Source: Christensenellaceae bacterium Phil7 (GTDB taxonomy: Bacteria; Bacillota; Clostridia; Christensenellales; CAG-138). From it: a stretch of DNA of 64,000 nt. Positions 7,801 to 16,583 of the stretch are shown in pieces (within the stretch, counting starts at the first letter, position 1; the number at the start of each line of letters is the position of its first letter). The stretch is taken from positions 1-64,000 of the forward strand of contig MSGV01000043.1 of NCBI GenBank assembly GCA_001940845.1, given 5' to 3'. A program made the position numbers and the translations under genes. Below the pieces are notes generated by a model. The model had not been told where the DNA came from, searched no databases, and saw only the letters and a program-made list of their open reading frames with translations.

Positions 7801-9111
7801 TTCGGCGAGAGGTGCCATATTCTGTTCGTTCTCGGTATAGCCAATGCCAATGCCATCAACGGAGACATAATAGCCACTCGCTTTACTGTTCTGAACAGCA
7901 GCAACGGAGATGCCATGCTCCCAAGTGGAGGGAGAACCTACAACACCGGAATCGGGGTTGGTGGGGAGGTTATAACCGCCTGCTACCCAAGTCTGGGATG
8001 CCACATCACTTCCGCTCCATGCATTGCACATTGCTGCATTATAGTCATTACCTGCTGCCATAGCGAGATTGACGCCAGCATTAACAACCCTTTCAAAAAC
8101 CTCGCCATAGCTGGAATCCCAATACTGTTCACGTCCGCAGGGAGAACCGAGGGAGAGGTTTGCGCTATCAACGCCGAGAACTGCACAGTCTTCCAATGCA
8201 CCAAGGATCGCTGCCCAGCCTGCGCCGCCATTCGGATTGAATACCTGCATGATAGCAAGCTGTGCATCCTTTGCAACGCCCTGGATCTCGCCGCCATTAC
8301 CTGCTGCAATACCGGAAACATGGGTGCCATGGTCGCTGCCGGTATGATTTACATTATAGGTTTTGGTAACATAGTTCCAACGGAATGGGATCTTTGCGCT
8401 GTAATAAACCTGACTGGGGTTCATGTTGCTGCCCTGAAGGTTACCGAGCTCGATGAACATTGCGATATCATCAGCAGTATACTTCACATTTTCGGGAGCA
8501 ACGGAGAATGCCTCATGTGTAACTTTACAGCCGGTATCGATGATGGCAACGCAGGTGCCTTCTCCGGAATAACCGATATCCCAGGCTTCAATCGCGTGAA
8601 CCTGGCTGGTGGTATTGAAGAGCTTGGGGCTCTCCCATTCCATAGCGCGGAACGCGCGGATACCGCTGATCTCATTTAGCTCTGCAATGAGGCGATATTC
8701 GCCCTCAAATGCAAAACCGTTGAAAAGCACGGTGTAATTGTGGGTGGGCTCGATAGCAAGGCCAAGAGTCTTGCTGATATTAGCAGCAACGCTCTTCTGG
8801 TCTGCAAGGAGCTCCTCACGATAGGAAGTTGCGCCCTTAATATCATCAAAACGCTCTGTGGCAGGAGCCTTTTCAAGCTCTACCATGATGGTTACGATGG
8901 TTTCGGGAGCAATATCTTCCTCGACCTCTGCATCAGCAGCGGTCAAGGTGCGACCGTTCCTGATGCCGGAGACATCAACGGGGACGGTGTCGAGTGCTTC
9001 AAGAGTACCTTTTACCTGTGCGGTTTCATCCGCAAGGATGCCGCTCATTGCGGGGATTACCAGCAATACGGCGAGAAGGCACGCAAGAATGCTCTTAATG
9101 GATTTCTTCAT
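4837..9111 (-). CDS. Secreted subtilisin-family (S8) protease with PA, internal dockerin and propeller-like tail
   Basis: A very large exported serine protease (1424 residues). An N-terminal signal peptide (KSILACLLAVLLVIPAMSG) is followed by an inhibitor-type propeptide. The catalytic triad is visible: Asp in VAIIDTGCKVTHEAF (near 190), His in DHGTHVSGIAAG (near 260) and Ser in DGTSMATPHIAGG (near 609). A protease-associated insert lies between His and Ser (about 420-560, VAVVSRGTTNFVDKGY). After an Fn3-like region come two EF-hand-like repeats, GDANQSGAMEMADAVLIAR and VDMNQNGTVEMADAVLAAR (about 815-875), which form a type-I-like dockerin in the middle of the chain. The C-terminal part has an Ig-like stretch and a repeated, propeller-like segment. 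It lies alone between its own promoter, an AGGAGG ribosome binding site and a terminator. Substrate unknown; extracellular protein or peptide degradation is likely. Confidence 0.93.
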   Translation of the reverse strand: MKKSIKSILACLLAVLLVIPAMSGILADETAQVKGTLEALDTVPVDVSGIRNGRTLTAADAEVEEDIAPETIVTIMVELEKAPATERFDDIKGATSYREELLADQKSVAANISKTLGLAIEPTHNYTVLFNGFAFEGEYRLIAELNEISGIRAFRAMEWESPKLFNTTSQVHAIEAWDIGYSGEGTCVAIIDTGCKVTHEAFSVAPENVKYTADDIAMFIELGNLQGSNMNPSQVYYSAKIPFRWNYVTKTYNVNHTGSDHGTHVSGIAAGNGGEIQGVAKDAQLAIMQVFNPNGGAGWAAILGALEDCAVLGVDSANLSLGSPCGREQYWDSSYGEVFERVVNAGVNLAMAAGNDYNAAMCNAWSGSDVASQTWVAGGYNLPTNPDSGVVGSPSTWEHGISVAAVQNSKASGYYVSVDGIGIGYTENEQNMAPLAETLGGQTLEFVMIPGFGEPSDYAGLDVQGKVAVVSRGTTNFVDKGYAAQEAGAAACIIYNNVYGEALNMVPFGTLDGNNNLIHDGNEGRIPHIAITREAAQNFMDAANKQIFISSDAGIYDAAGGNMPADFSSWGCTANLGMKPEITAPGGGIYSATDSAISGANYQAWDGTSMATPHIAGGMAIVTQYVNEQFPNLSEREKEIMVNAILMSTANPVSDKGGDYALVRDQGAGEMNVKAAVTTTAYLSVADCERPKLEIGDDPQKTGVYTLTFTVNNFGDSALEYVVRPSVLINDIALLGYMDDEGNVPVYVNTDTGYDLVKDEGMVTIDKPTVVSVPAGGHTDVSVTVRLTQAAKEYIDEYYTSGTFIEGFIELIPNNGLVGDANQSGAMEMADAVLIARNALNLITLNVNVDMNQNGTVEMADAVLAARVALNLMDPVYAAGGDGVNLTMPYLGYYGDWNYAETIDIGYYYQDIQLNSNNYPNTAGYKKGSTIQPLGFNPFIDTEDLSYYLADRNAISPNGDGVLDTFNLMYCGLVRNSYVRYVVLDANGNEIGVIDDLDVCTKGFFDTNIRDQLGVNYGAFPPNYNFSQYNRDDLIIRIEAKLDNEGTRSQNEYSTSLSKNWKWDIPLHIDTTAPVVNNFNASGNNFTFNVSDEHYVAYVAVYTNNNGQLGNLVAEQGVFETTRGAVTDISMAGSANNFVVVGDYAGNTSIYLWNGSTLTLQQGMDPDPEPVGEYEDCAIFGYGLNLTTKTWLLFRTENITELYNGETTPSPENFIAAGFDANSGVLYAASQDNKLYRYTLGNQGLTGKTLVGNLGNQYNEMAYDSTNNVFVGISGAMDLIQIDPATGTEQAVGSIQNGVVAMDFDENGILYFVDAYGTFCSVDLYGSGQINEIADLGINPVNLSTGNFYNQSGCMYGHTFYWGSIDATSQTKSLVRIDARNGAYQSMGVIYQSPGLQMTGMFALDMTINNIETKAFSGEIALAD

Positions 9112-9176
9112 GTCTTTTCCTCCTGATAGAATAGTGAAGACGGCTGTGCATACACAATGCCACGCCTACATCGTAC

Positions 9177-9205
9177 AGTATAATATCAAAGCCTTGACCT
9201 GTCAA
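9177..9205 (-). promoter_or_regulatory. Promoter of the S8 protease gene
   Basis: On the minus strand TTGACA, 17 bp, TATACT. The start codon follows about 65 bases later, preceded by AGGAGG. Confidence 0.75.
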
Positions 9206-9261
9206 GAGCTATTTTATTCGTGTTTACCCCACATTAAGCTTTTTTATCAGGAATCTTCTGG

Positions 9262-9290
9262 TTGCATTGGCTGCAATGTACAGGTATAAT
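9262..9290 (+). promoter_or_regulatory. Promoter of truA
   Basis: TTGCAT, 17 bp, TATAAT, about 53 bases before the preferred truA start. Confidence 0.65.
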
Positions 9291-9343
9291 ATTTGAGATG
9301 GAAGCTTTTGCTTCAAAGCATCGGAGGAATATATTCAAATAAT

Positions 9344-10153
9344 ATGGAAAGCTCGAAAATGCACAGAATTGTTCTTATTATCGAATATGATGGAACAAAT
9401 TATGTAGGCTGGCAGGTTCAGCCAAACGGAACGGCTATACAGGAGGTAATCTGCCGGGCATTAAAGAAGCTGACCGGCGATGAACTTTCCGTTCATGCTT
9501 CCGGGCGCACGGACAGCGGGGTTCATGCACGGGCTCAAGTTGCTCATTTCGATACATTAAGCCGCATCCCCGCCGAGAAATTCTCATATGCGCTCAATAC
9601 TATGCTTCCGGGAGATATCCGAATAAAAGCAAGCTTTGAGCTCACCGGGGATGGTGATTATGAATTTCATTCCCGCTTTTCCGTAAAGCAAAAGCATTAT
9701 AGATACACGATACTCAATGCACCGCATAATTCCGCATTTACGAGAAATACAGCGCTTCATATTCATTCTGGATTGGATCTGGAGAAGCTGAATGCAGCAG
9801 CGGCTTTTTTTCTCGGAACGCATGATTTTCTTTCATTCAAGGCTGCCGGAAGCAAATCCAAGACCACGATCAGAACAATTTATAAATCAGAGTGGTTCCG
9901 AAACGGCGAATTTCTTTTTTATGATGTTGCTGGGAGTGGATTCCTTTATAATATGGTGCGTATTATGGTTGGCTCCATGCTCCGTGTCGGCATGGGCTTC
10001 GAATCCCCCGAATTCATCCTTCGCGCACTGGAAAACCCAGATAGAGAAAATGCTGGCGATACCGCTCCCGCACATGGTCTGATGCTATATAGGGTCAAAT
10101 ATGATGAATTCGATACTGAGCAATTTTTGAGTAAAGCCTATTTGAACATCTAA
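9344..10153 (+). CDS. truA: tRNA pseudouridine(38-40) synthase TruA
   Basis: TruA converts uridines 38-40 of the tRNA anticodon arm to pseudouridine. The catalytic aspartate lies in the invariant GRTDSGVHA block, and YDGTNYVGWQ, the FRSCSSK-like KSKTTIRTIY segment and GSGFLYNMVRIMVG are all in the expected order. From the ATG at 9344 the protein is 269 residues, slightly over the usual 245-260. The ORF-track start 17 codons earlier would put the GGAGGA motif inside the gene. The ATG at 9344 lies about 15 bases after that motif, and a second ATG at 9359 is a further option. It is a single gene, divergent from the protease. Confidence 0.95.
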   Translation: MESSKMHRIVLIIEYDGTNYVGWQVQPNGTAIQEVICRALKKLTGDELSVHASGRTDSGVHARAQVAHFDTLSRIPAEKFSYALNTMLPGDIRIKASFELTGDGDYEFHSRFSVKQKHYRYTILNAPHNSAFTRNTALHIHSGLDLEKLNAAAAFFLGTHDFLSFKAAGSKSKTTIRTIYKSEWFRNGEFLFYDVAGSGFLYNMVRIMVGSMLRVGMGFESPEFILRALENPDRENAGDTAPAHGLMLYRVKYDEFDTEQFLSKAYLNI

Positions 10154-10306
10154 ATATCCTTCCCGCAACTATTTTTGCTGCGGCAATTGGATAAAATGGA
10201 GAAACAATCCTTTTTATTGCTGCCGAATATCTCGCCATAACGCTCAAACCAAAGCTATTAATTATCAGAACAGTAAATAACTTGCAAAAAGGTCTTTACA
10301 AACCAC

Positions 10307-10330
10307 GAGCAGGCACCGAGATGCCTGCTC
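10307..10330 (-). terminator. Terminator after rplL
   Basis: A 9-bp perfect stem GAGCAGGCA/TGCCTGCTC with a six-base loop lies just past the rplL stop. On the minus strand GTGGTTTGTAAAG follows, so the U-tract is weak. Confidence 0.7.
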
Positions 10331-10351
10331 GCAATATACTGTGAATTCGGA

Positions 10352-10723
10352 TTACTTGAGCTCGATAACTGCGCCAACTTCCTTGAACGCTGCAACGAAC
10401 TTTTCGCCCTCTTCCTTGGATACGGCTTCCTTGAGAGTGCTGGGAGCACCATCAACGGCTTCCTTAGCTTCCTTAAGGCCGAGGCCAAGCTGCTCACGAA
10501 CGACCTTGATGACCTTGATCTTCTGAGCGGCATCGAAAGACTTGAGAACTACGTCGAACTCGGTCTTTTCTTCAACTTCTTCAGCAGCGGCTGCGGGGCC
10601 TGCTACTGCAACTGCGGTTGCCTGTGCGGATACGCCGAATTCCTCTTCGACTGCATGAACGAGATCAGCGAGTTCGAGGACGGTAAGGGACTTGATATAG
10701 TCGATGAATTCCTGCTTAGTCAT
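10352..10723 (-). CDS. rplL: 50S ribosomal protein L7/L12
   Basis: The flexible stalk protein of the large subunit, which recruits translation GTPases. The N-terminal dimerisation region ([29 protein letters not shown]) is followed by an Ala/Val-rich hinge (about 35-50) and the C-terminal domain with KTEFDVVL and [20 protein letters not shown]. The 123-residue length is standard. It follows rplJ by about 76 bases and ends in a terminator. No rpoB follows it, unlike the usual bacterial rplKAJL-rpoBC arrangement. Confidence 0.98.
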   Translation of the reverse strand: MTKQEFIDYIKSLTVLELADLVHAVEEEFGVSAQATAVAVAGPAAAAEEVEEKTEFDVVLKSFDAAQKIKVIKVVREQLGLGLKEAKEAVDGAPSTLKEAVSKEEGEKFVAAFKEVGAVIELK

Positions 10724-10799
10724 TGTTATTTCCTCCGAAATTATTTTGGTATTAAACTTTTTTGTCTACAAATAGACACATTATTCTGCAAGCAGACGA

Positions 10800-11336
10800 T
10801 TATTCTGCTGCCGCTTCGGTTGCGGGTGCTTCTTCACCGCCGCCGAGCTTCTTTGCGACCTGATCGAGCGCGATTGCAAGTCCGGTGATGGGGCTCATCA
10901 TGCTGCCCAGCATGCGGGCGATGAGAACTTCACGAGAGGGCAGATCTGCGAGAGCTTCGATCCCTTTTGCATCGGTGACCCTATTGTCAACGATACCACC
11001 CTTTATAGAGCACTTTTTGGTCTTCTTGATGAAATCCTTGATGATCTTTGCGGGTGCAACGGGATCATCGTAACCGAATGCGAAAGCGGAAGGTCCTTTA
11101 AGCATGTTCTTGATGTCAGCATGAACATCGGCCTCTTCACATGCCCTTTCAACCATGGTGTTCTTGAGTACAAGATACTCAACACCTGCCTTACGCATTT
11201 CAACACGAAGAGCGGTGACTTCTGCAACGGTGAGTCCCCTGTAATCGATCATTACGACGGACTGTGCCCTATTGAGACGGTCAACTATCTCCTTAACGTG
11301 CTGCTCTTTCATCGCGATAATGGAAGCATTTGCCAT
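10800..11336 (-). CDS. rplJ: 50S ribosomal protein L10
   Basis: L10 anchors the L7/L12 stalk on 23S rRNA. The start MANASIIAMKEQHVKEIVDRL and VVMIDYRGLTVAEVTALR are typical, as are KNTMVERA and the C-terminal helix that holds L7/L12 dimers. Length 178 is slightly above 165-175 because of an Ala/Glu-rich tail. Expression is probably autoregulated: an L10-leader RNA precedes it. No rplK or rplA is upstream; the next upstream gene is glgA. Confidence 0.98.
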   Translation of the reverse strand: MANASIIAMKEQHVKEIVDRLNRAQSVVMIDYRGLTVAEVTALRVEMRKAGVEYLVLKNTMVERACEEADVHADIKNMLKGPSAFAFGYDDPVAPAKIIKDFIKKTKKCSIKGGIVDNRVTDAKGIEALADLPSREVLIARMLGSMMSPITGLAIALDQVAKKLGGGEEAPATEAAAE

Positions 11337-11371
11337 TTGGAATGATTCCTCCTTGTCACAGTATCAAATAA

Positions 11372-11485
11372 ATATCCCCCGACCATAGGACAGGGGATGA
11401 AGAAAGTTATTGCATAACAAACAAAACTCTTAATTCACCTCGGCAGGAAATTAAGCATTACGGCACCTGCTGTCTATGGCGGATA
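11372..11485 (-). promoter_or_regulatory. L10-leader ribosomal protein autoregulatory RNA
   Basis: On the minus strand the 5' UTR of rplJ contains CCATAGACAGCAGGTGC and CTTAATTTCCTGCCGAGGT, the hallmark conserved segments of the Firmicutes L10 leader, to which L10-L12 complex binds. A hairpin ATCCCC...GGGGGAT followed by ATATTTATTT (11373-11397) lies before the gene and could be the attenuator. Confidence 0.88.
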
Positions 11486-11500
11486 TTCATTTGTCTATTC

Positions 11501-11529
11501 ATTTTAGCCCTTTATTGGGTATTTGTCAA
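11501..11529 (-). promoter_or_regulatory. Promoter of rplJ-rplL
   Basis: On the minus strand TTGACA, 17 bp, TAAAAT, immediately before the L10 leader. Confidence 0.75.
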
Positions 11530-11574
11530 TGGAAAACCGCAAGAATTCCAAATATATTTAATCCTGCTGCCAGC

Positions 11575-12999
11575 TTATGAGCAGATCTTAAAATACAGGT
11601 CACGATACAATCCTGCACTGCGTTTCCAGCTGAAATCACAGCTCATGCCCATAATCATGAGCTCCTGCCATGCAATTTTATCATTATTATAAAGTTCAAT
11701 TGCATACTTAGATACGTTATAAAGCTCATCGGCGGAATAATTTCGAAAAGAAAATCCATTTCCCTTTCTCGTAAACCTATTATAAGGCACTACGCTATCT
11801 GCCAACCCGCCAGTCTCGCGGACAACCGGGACGCTTCCATATCGCAATGCAAAGAGCTGTGAAAGCCCGCAGGGCTCAAACGCCGATGGCATAAGAAAGA
11901 TATCCGAGCCTGCATATATGCGGCGTGCAAGAGTATCATTCATCTCCGCCCTGAAGCAGAATCTTTCGGAATTTGCTGCCTGCATCGCTGAAAAACGCTG
12001 TTCGAAATGTTCATCCCCCATTCCCAGCACAACTATTTGAGCACCAAGATCCATTAAACCCGGAATCACCATTTCAAAAAGGTCCAGACCCTTTTGATTT
12101 GTAAGCCTTGAAATGATTGCAATCAGAGGGATATCCTCATCAATATTGAGCCCCAACTGCTCCTGGAGAGCTCTCTTGCATTTTTTCTTACCGGTCAATG
12201 AATTCTTCGAATATCTCGATGCCAATGCCTTATCATTCCAAGGGTTGTACGAGGAAATATCAATTCCGTTCAATATTCCGCATATATCCTTGGTTCTAAG
12301 CAGTCCATCAAGTGTTTCTCCATACATCGGAGTCTTGATCTCTTCGGCATATGTTGGGCTCACTGTGCTTATCATGTCAGCATATATTATCCCGGCCTTT
12401 AGCGCGTTAAAGTTACAATAATATTCTGACCGTTCAAGCGCATTCTGACCCACTCCAAGCATATCATTGACGAGCAATGGATTCATCAGCCCTTGATAGC
12501 GAAGATTGTGTATGGTTAGCAATGTTTTGACACGAGCCCAGCGTGGATCGGATCTATACTGTTCCGTAAGCAGCATAGGGATGATTCCAGTCTGCCAATC
12601 ATTGAGATGCAGCACATCCGGCACTATATCCAATCTTGACATGATCTCCATTGCCGCCCGACAAAACCAGCAGAATCTTTCCGTTTCAAAATCTCCGGAT
12701 GTATAGACGTAATCCTGTTTGAAATAGTATTCATTATCCGCAAAATAATAAGTGATTCCATTCATGATGAGCCTATCTACACCCACATATTGGCTCCGCC
12801 AGCCCATAGCTACATAAAATTCAGCTATATGCTCCATCTTTTCACGATATTCCTGTGGAATTCTGCTATATTTAGGGATGATTACCGTTATGCCCAATCC
12901 TAGCTTAGCCAGTGCTGGCGGCAAGGTTCCGACCACATCCGCAAGTCCGCCAGTTTTAATGAATGGAGTGCACTCGGATGAAATAAATATTATTCGCAT
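11575..12999 (-). CDS. glgA: Glycogen synthase GlgA (GT5)
   Basis: GlgA extends alpha-1,4-glucan using ADP-glucose. The diagnostic N-terminal KTGGLADVVGTLPPALAKLG binds the sugar nucleotide. NDWQTGIIPMLL and ILNGID-SYNPWND follow, and the C-terminal FEPCGLSQLFALRYGSVPVVRETGGLADSV carries the retaining GT5/GT-B catalytic loop. From MRIIFISSE the protein is 474 residues, the normal length. I prefer this ATG over the upstream one because AAAGG lies seven bases before it. No other glycogen gene (glgB, glgC, glgD, glgP) is in the window. Confidence 0.96.
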   Translation of the reverse strand: MRIIFISSECTPFIKTGGLADVVGTLPPALAKLGLGITVIIPKYSRIPQEYREKMEHIAEFYVAMGWRSQYVGVDRLIMNGITYYFADNEYYFKQDYVYTSGDFETERFCWFCRAAMEIMSRLDIVPDVLHLNDWQTGIIPMLLTEQYRSDPRWARVKTLLTIHNLRYQGLMNPLLVNDMLGVGQNALERSEYYCNFNALKAGIIYADMISTVSPTYAEEIKTPMYGETLDGLLRTKDICGILNGIDISSYNPWNDKALASRYSKNSLTGKKKCKRALQEQLGLNIDEDIPLIAIISRLTNQKGLDLFEMVIPGLMDLGAQIVVLGMGDEHFEQRFSAMQAANSERFCFRAEMNDTLARRIYAGSDIFLMPSAFEPCGLSQLFALRYGSVPVVRETGGLADSVVPYNRFTRKGNGFSFRNYSADELYNVSKYAIELYNNDKIAWQELMIMGMSCDFSWKRSAGLYRDLYFKICS

Positions 13000-13037
13000 G
13001 TTACGGCCTTTCATAATGATTGTATTCGGCTATGAAA

Positions 13038-13070
13038 TTTCGACAAAACGGGATAACCGCTTTGTCGAAA
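13038..13070 (-). terminator. Terminator between the CotH lipoprotein and glgA
   Basis: On the minus strand TTTCGACAAAGCGG pairs with CCCGTTTTGTCGAAA around a short loop, followed by TTTC. It lies in the 77-base gap, so it probably ends the long upstream gene. Confidence 0.7.
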
Positions 13071-13076
13071 AATTGC

Positions 13077-16000
13077 CTAATTATTCTGTTGGGCGGCATA
13101 TAGCTGATCCGCCTCCGCTTCAAGCGCGTTGTACTGCTCCACCGTGAGTCCGTAGTAGCTGCGAAGCTGCTGTGCCGCGATCTCTGGGCGTTCTATGAGC
13201 ATTTGGCGCATTTTTGCGACTTCATTCTCCCAGGCAGTGCACGAAACAGGTGTATTCCAGCGGGCAATGTGCCGATCCATCTCGGTTCTCATCTCTGCGG
13301 TCATATCATCCAGCAGAGCAGTAAGCCTATCGGCATTCAAATGATACTTCATTACGTATATATATCGCACAATAAAGTCATGCCGCCATGCTGCATTTGA
13401 ATTCAGCCCGCAAAAGATATCCATCTGGCTCAGCGATCCATCTGCGGAGGGCACGCCTTTCACATTAAAATAATGCGACATAACATTCCCGACAGAAGAG
13501 CCCAGCGCAAAATCGGAATCGAAGAATATAGCTCTCCATTTAACCTGATAATCCGTTGTTCGCCAATATTTCTGATTGAACATATCAAAATCTGAAAGAT
13601 ACGTTCTTGCGATCAAATAGTCCATGATATTCTCAACATCAACCCACTGCTTAAACTGTTCATACCGATCATCGGTCATCTCTATAACATATGAATTCCC
13701 GCCAAATTCATCGAAGTGAGCGGCAAAAGCACGCACGCGAATGAACTCTGTATTACTTCCCTCAAGTTCCATCGTATTGCGCTTGATAATATTCACCGTA
13801 TCAGGATCAACACCAAAGTGAGTTGCAAGATAGTCCTCATTCATATTTTCCTTGAGATCATAGAGCCCCCAGTACTGCCCATTGATATAGACCGCAACAA
13901 ATCTGCTTTCGCTGGAATCCAAATTCAGCCCTATCATTGCCTTACCTGCAAATGAATCGCGAATTCGCGCCTTGCTATAATCCTGTCCGGCATTACGCAG
14001 AACAAGCGAATAAAATTTTTTGAAATAATCTTCGCCGAAAAAGGGATAGGTCAACTCACTTCTTCCATATCCCGAACGGAAATATATGCCCAGAGATTTC
14101 TGGGGATATGCACGCGTCGATGCGCCGGATACACGCACTCCTGCTGAGGTTTCAACTCCCAAACTCCCATCCTTCTCAAAGAACTGCATGAAACATTCAC
14201 GCTCCACCACCGGTACAAACGGCTTGCTGACAGCGTATACTTCATTAAAATCCTTCTGCTCCATAGCAAGCGTAACAACGGGTATCTCATGCGGTTCATC
14301 AAAAATATAGGTCATGGTCACCGTATCGCTCGGAAGCATTCCCGGAACAAATACTGCCGCACGAACAACGGTATTTGAACTTATTGGAATGGATCCCGCA
14401 TAGATCGCGCTCGATTCATCCGGCTTACTGCCATCGAGAGTATAGCGTATCGTTCCATCGGCATTCCTTTTGCTCAATTCAAGCGAAAACGCAGATTGAT
14501 GATACATAGTTTCATCTGAAAACACCGGGCATGCGGAGTAATTGAGATAACAGGTATCCGCATTCTTTGTTCCCTTCGTTGCCGTTTCATAAAACACTCG
14601 CTCCGCTTGGCCAAGATTTCTTCCGCTTGTCACTCCAAGCTTATTGGTGCCTGTATCAAAAACATCGATAATCCCGCCATCGGCATCGGTCAGAAATATG
14701 GTTTCACCTGCCGGAGATATGGAGAAAGGAGCAACTCCCGGGGCAGCATCCTTAATGCTTGATGAACAATGTATCACCGTATATCCGCCTGCCGGGATGG
14801 TGATACCCGACAGGTCAAATACAAAAAAATCATCGATACTGTCCGAAAGATGCCAGCCGGTGAGGGTCATAGGAGCAGCGGACCCATTATACAGCTCCAC
14901 CCAATCCATCAAACCGCTGCGCGGCTCATTGACTGCACAAGTTTCGCTTATGTAAATATAATCAGGATTGAAGCCTCCTACGCCCATTGGATCGGCAAAG
15001 CCAACGGTAGTATTCGCCCTTCCCGGCGTTGGATTCGAAAAATAGCGAACCTCACCATTTTCATCCTTTCCAATTGAAACATCCGTGTTGAGTTCGTCAG
15101 GAAACTCAAGGCTATCCCGCTTCATTCCATCGTAGTTTATCAGATAGATACCGGAATCATTGGTGGAAAGGCTGAATGAAGCATGCAGCTCATCCATTTC
15201 GGTACTTTCTCTTCCGGAGCAGAAGATCAACATATATTCACCCGCTCCAATACTGATATCGGGGAACGCCCATTTATCAGGTTTTCCGGGATCATCGGTC
15301 AAATAATAACCCAGCAATGAGAGTGCTTCGCTGGATGAATTATAGATCTCCACCCAGTCGCTTCGATCACCATATTTATCTGTAATGCCATATGAATTCT
15401 TAATCAAAGCCTCACTGATTCGAATCGGATCACCGGCGCTCATCTCTGTCCATTCCATGGAATTGAAAGCAGCATTCGAATTTGCACGGCCTGGAGTCGG
15501 TTCGATCGTATAAGCAATACCGCTGCTCGTGCGAATTGCCGAGGTACCATCGGGCATAGCTGCATCAAACGTCATCTCACTGCGCAGTTCACCATAAGCG
15601 CTATAAAGATACGCGGAATTCTCTGATGAATTGAGCTTAAAGTCAACATTGAATGCCAAAGCTCCGCTATCATCGGATTCTGCAAGCTTATCTCCCGTGA
15701 AGCTGCTCCCCCGAAGATATGCGACTGCATACGCGCCCGGCTCCAGGCTGCTGTCCGGGAAGTGCCATTTATTCTTTTTAGAAGCATCATCTGATAAATA
15801 GTAGTTATTCAGTTTTACCGCCTTATCGGTCGGATTATAGATCTCTATAAAGCCATCATCGCCGCGCTTAACCTCATTGATATATATACCATCATCAATG
15901 GGGGTTCCGCCGCAGGCCTCCTGAATGCTTGCATATATATCCGCATCATTGTTCTTTTTCCCCGGAGTAGGCTTTGCGGAAAATCCGAATTTTCCATCCT

Positions 16001-16466
16001 GCTTCATAGAATAAGCGATATCCTCCGAAAGTGCCGGAGCTGAAAGGGTCTGGATTAGTTTATTGGAATTATCATATAGCTCAAGCGTGAAGCCCGTTGC
16101 GGAGAGATTGAAGCCCGCAAGCAGCTTGCCATCCGCCGCATGTGCATCCTTATCACAGCAGACTATCAGATACTCCCCTGCTCCTATAGCGCTGCCAGAA
16201 GGAAAGATATATTCTTTGCCGTTATCATTGGTATATATCACCTTGTAGCCGCTCAGATCAACCCTATTATCTGTAAAATTATGGATTTCAAACCAATCCG
16301 GACTCCCAATATCATCGCTGTATGAGCCCGAATTTGATGACACGAGTTCGGTTATTGCAATAGTAAAATCCTTTGTCGCATTCTTAACGCATCCAATAAA
16401 TGCGCTGCATATAAATACGATCGCGAGCAAAGCCGCAGCTATGAATTTTTTTCTCTGTTTTTTCAT
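13077..16466 (-). CDS. Large lamin-tail-domain/CotH-kinase-like lipoprotein
   Basis: An exported protein of about 1129 residues. The N-terminal hydrophobic segment ends in SAFIGC, a plausible but imperfect lipobox, so it is probably a surface lipoprotein. At least four lamin-tail-like beta domains follow. Each carries a DWVEIYN/DWFEIHN-type motif with LSGYKV-like and GAGEYLIV-like strands (starting near residues 40, 195, 360 and 520). A chitobiase C-like domain comes next (about 660-730, IRYTLDGSKPDESSAIYAG), and then a CotH kinase-like region (about 770-1080, including GLYDLKENMNEDYL and WRAIFFDSDFALGSS). CotH of Bacillus spores is a protein kinase. In anaerobes this domain combination is found on surface proteins. 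The GTG three codons earlier is rejected because AGAAAGG is spaced correctly for the ATG. Confidence 0.9.
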   Translation of the reverse strand: MKKQRKKFIAAALLAIVFICSAFIGCVKNATKDFTIAITELVSSNSGSYSDDIGSPDWFEIHNFTDNRVDLSGYKVIYTNDNGKEYIFPSGSAIGAGEYLIVCCDKDAHAADGKLLAGFNLSATGFTLELYDNSNKLIQTLSAPALSEDIAYSMKQDGKFGFSAKPTPGKKNNDADIYASIQEACGGTPIDDGIYINEVKRGDDGFIEIYNPTDKAVKLNNYYLSDDASKKNKWHFPDSSLEPGAYAVAYLRGSSFTGDKLAESDDSGALAFNVDFKLNSSENSAYLYSAYGELRSEMTFDAAMPDGTSAIRTSSGIAYTIEPTPGRANSNAAFNSMEWTEMSAGDPIRISEALIKNSYGITDKYGDRSDWVEIYNSSSEALSLLGYYLTDDPGKPDKWAFPDISIGAGEYMLIFCSGRESTEMDELHASFSLSTNDSGIYLINYDGMKRDSLEFPDELNTDVSIGKDENGEVRYFSNPTPGRANTTVGFADPMGVGGFNPDYIYISETCAVNEPRSGLMDWVELYNGSAAPMTLTGWHLSDSIDDFFVFDLSGITIPAGGYTVIHCSSSIKDAAPGVAPFSISPAGETIFLTDADGGIIDVFDTGTNKLGVTSGRNLGQAERVFYETATKGTKNADTCYLNYSACPVFSDETMYHQSAFSLELSKRNADGTIRYTLDGSKPDESSAIYAGSIPISSNTVVRAAVFVPGMLPSDTVTMTYIFDEPHEIPVVTLAMEQKDFNEVYAVSKPFVPVVERECFMQFFEKDGSLGVETSAGVRVSGASTRAYPQKSLGIYFRSGYGRSELTYPFFGEDYFKKFYSLVLRNAGQDYSKARIRDSFAGKAMIGLNLDSSESRFVAVYINGQYWGLYDLKENMNEDYLATHFGVDPDTVNIIKRNTMELEGSNTEFIRVRAFAAHFDEFGGNSYVIEMTDDRYEQFKQWVDVENIMDYLIARTYLSDFDMFNQKYWRTTDYQVKWRAIFFDSDFALGSSVGNVMSHYFNVKGVPSADGSLSQMDIFCGLNSNAAWRHDFIVRYIYVMKYHLNADRLTALLDDMTAEMRTEMDRHIARWNTPVSCTAWENEVAKMRQMLIERPEIAAQQLRSYYGLTVEQYNALEAEADQLYAAQQNN

Positions 16467-16583
16467 TTTTCGCACCTTTCTGTTGCTTTTTTGTTATTTT
16501 TCGTCGTGCAGAAAACAGTTTTTATGCAGAAAAGATTCCCGCAGTATAAGCCTCCGGCAAATTATGCCGCAGATTCATCTACT

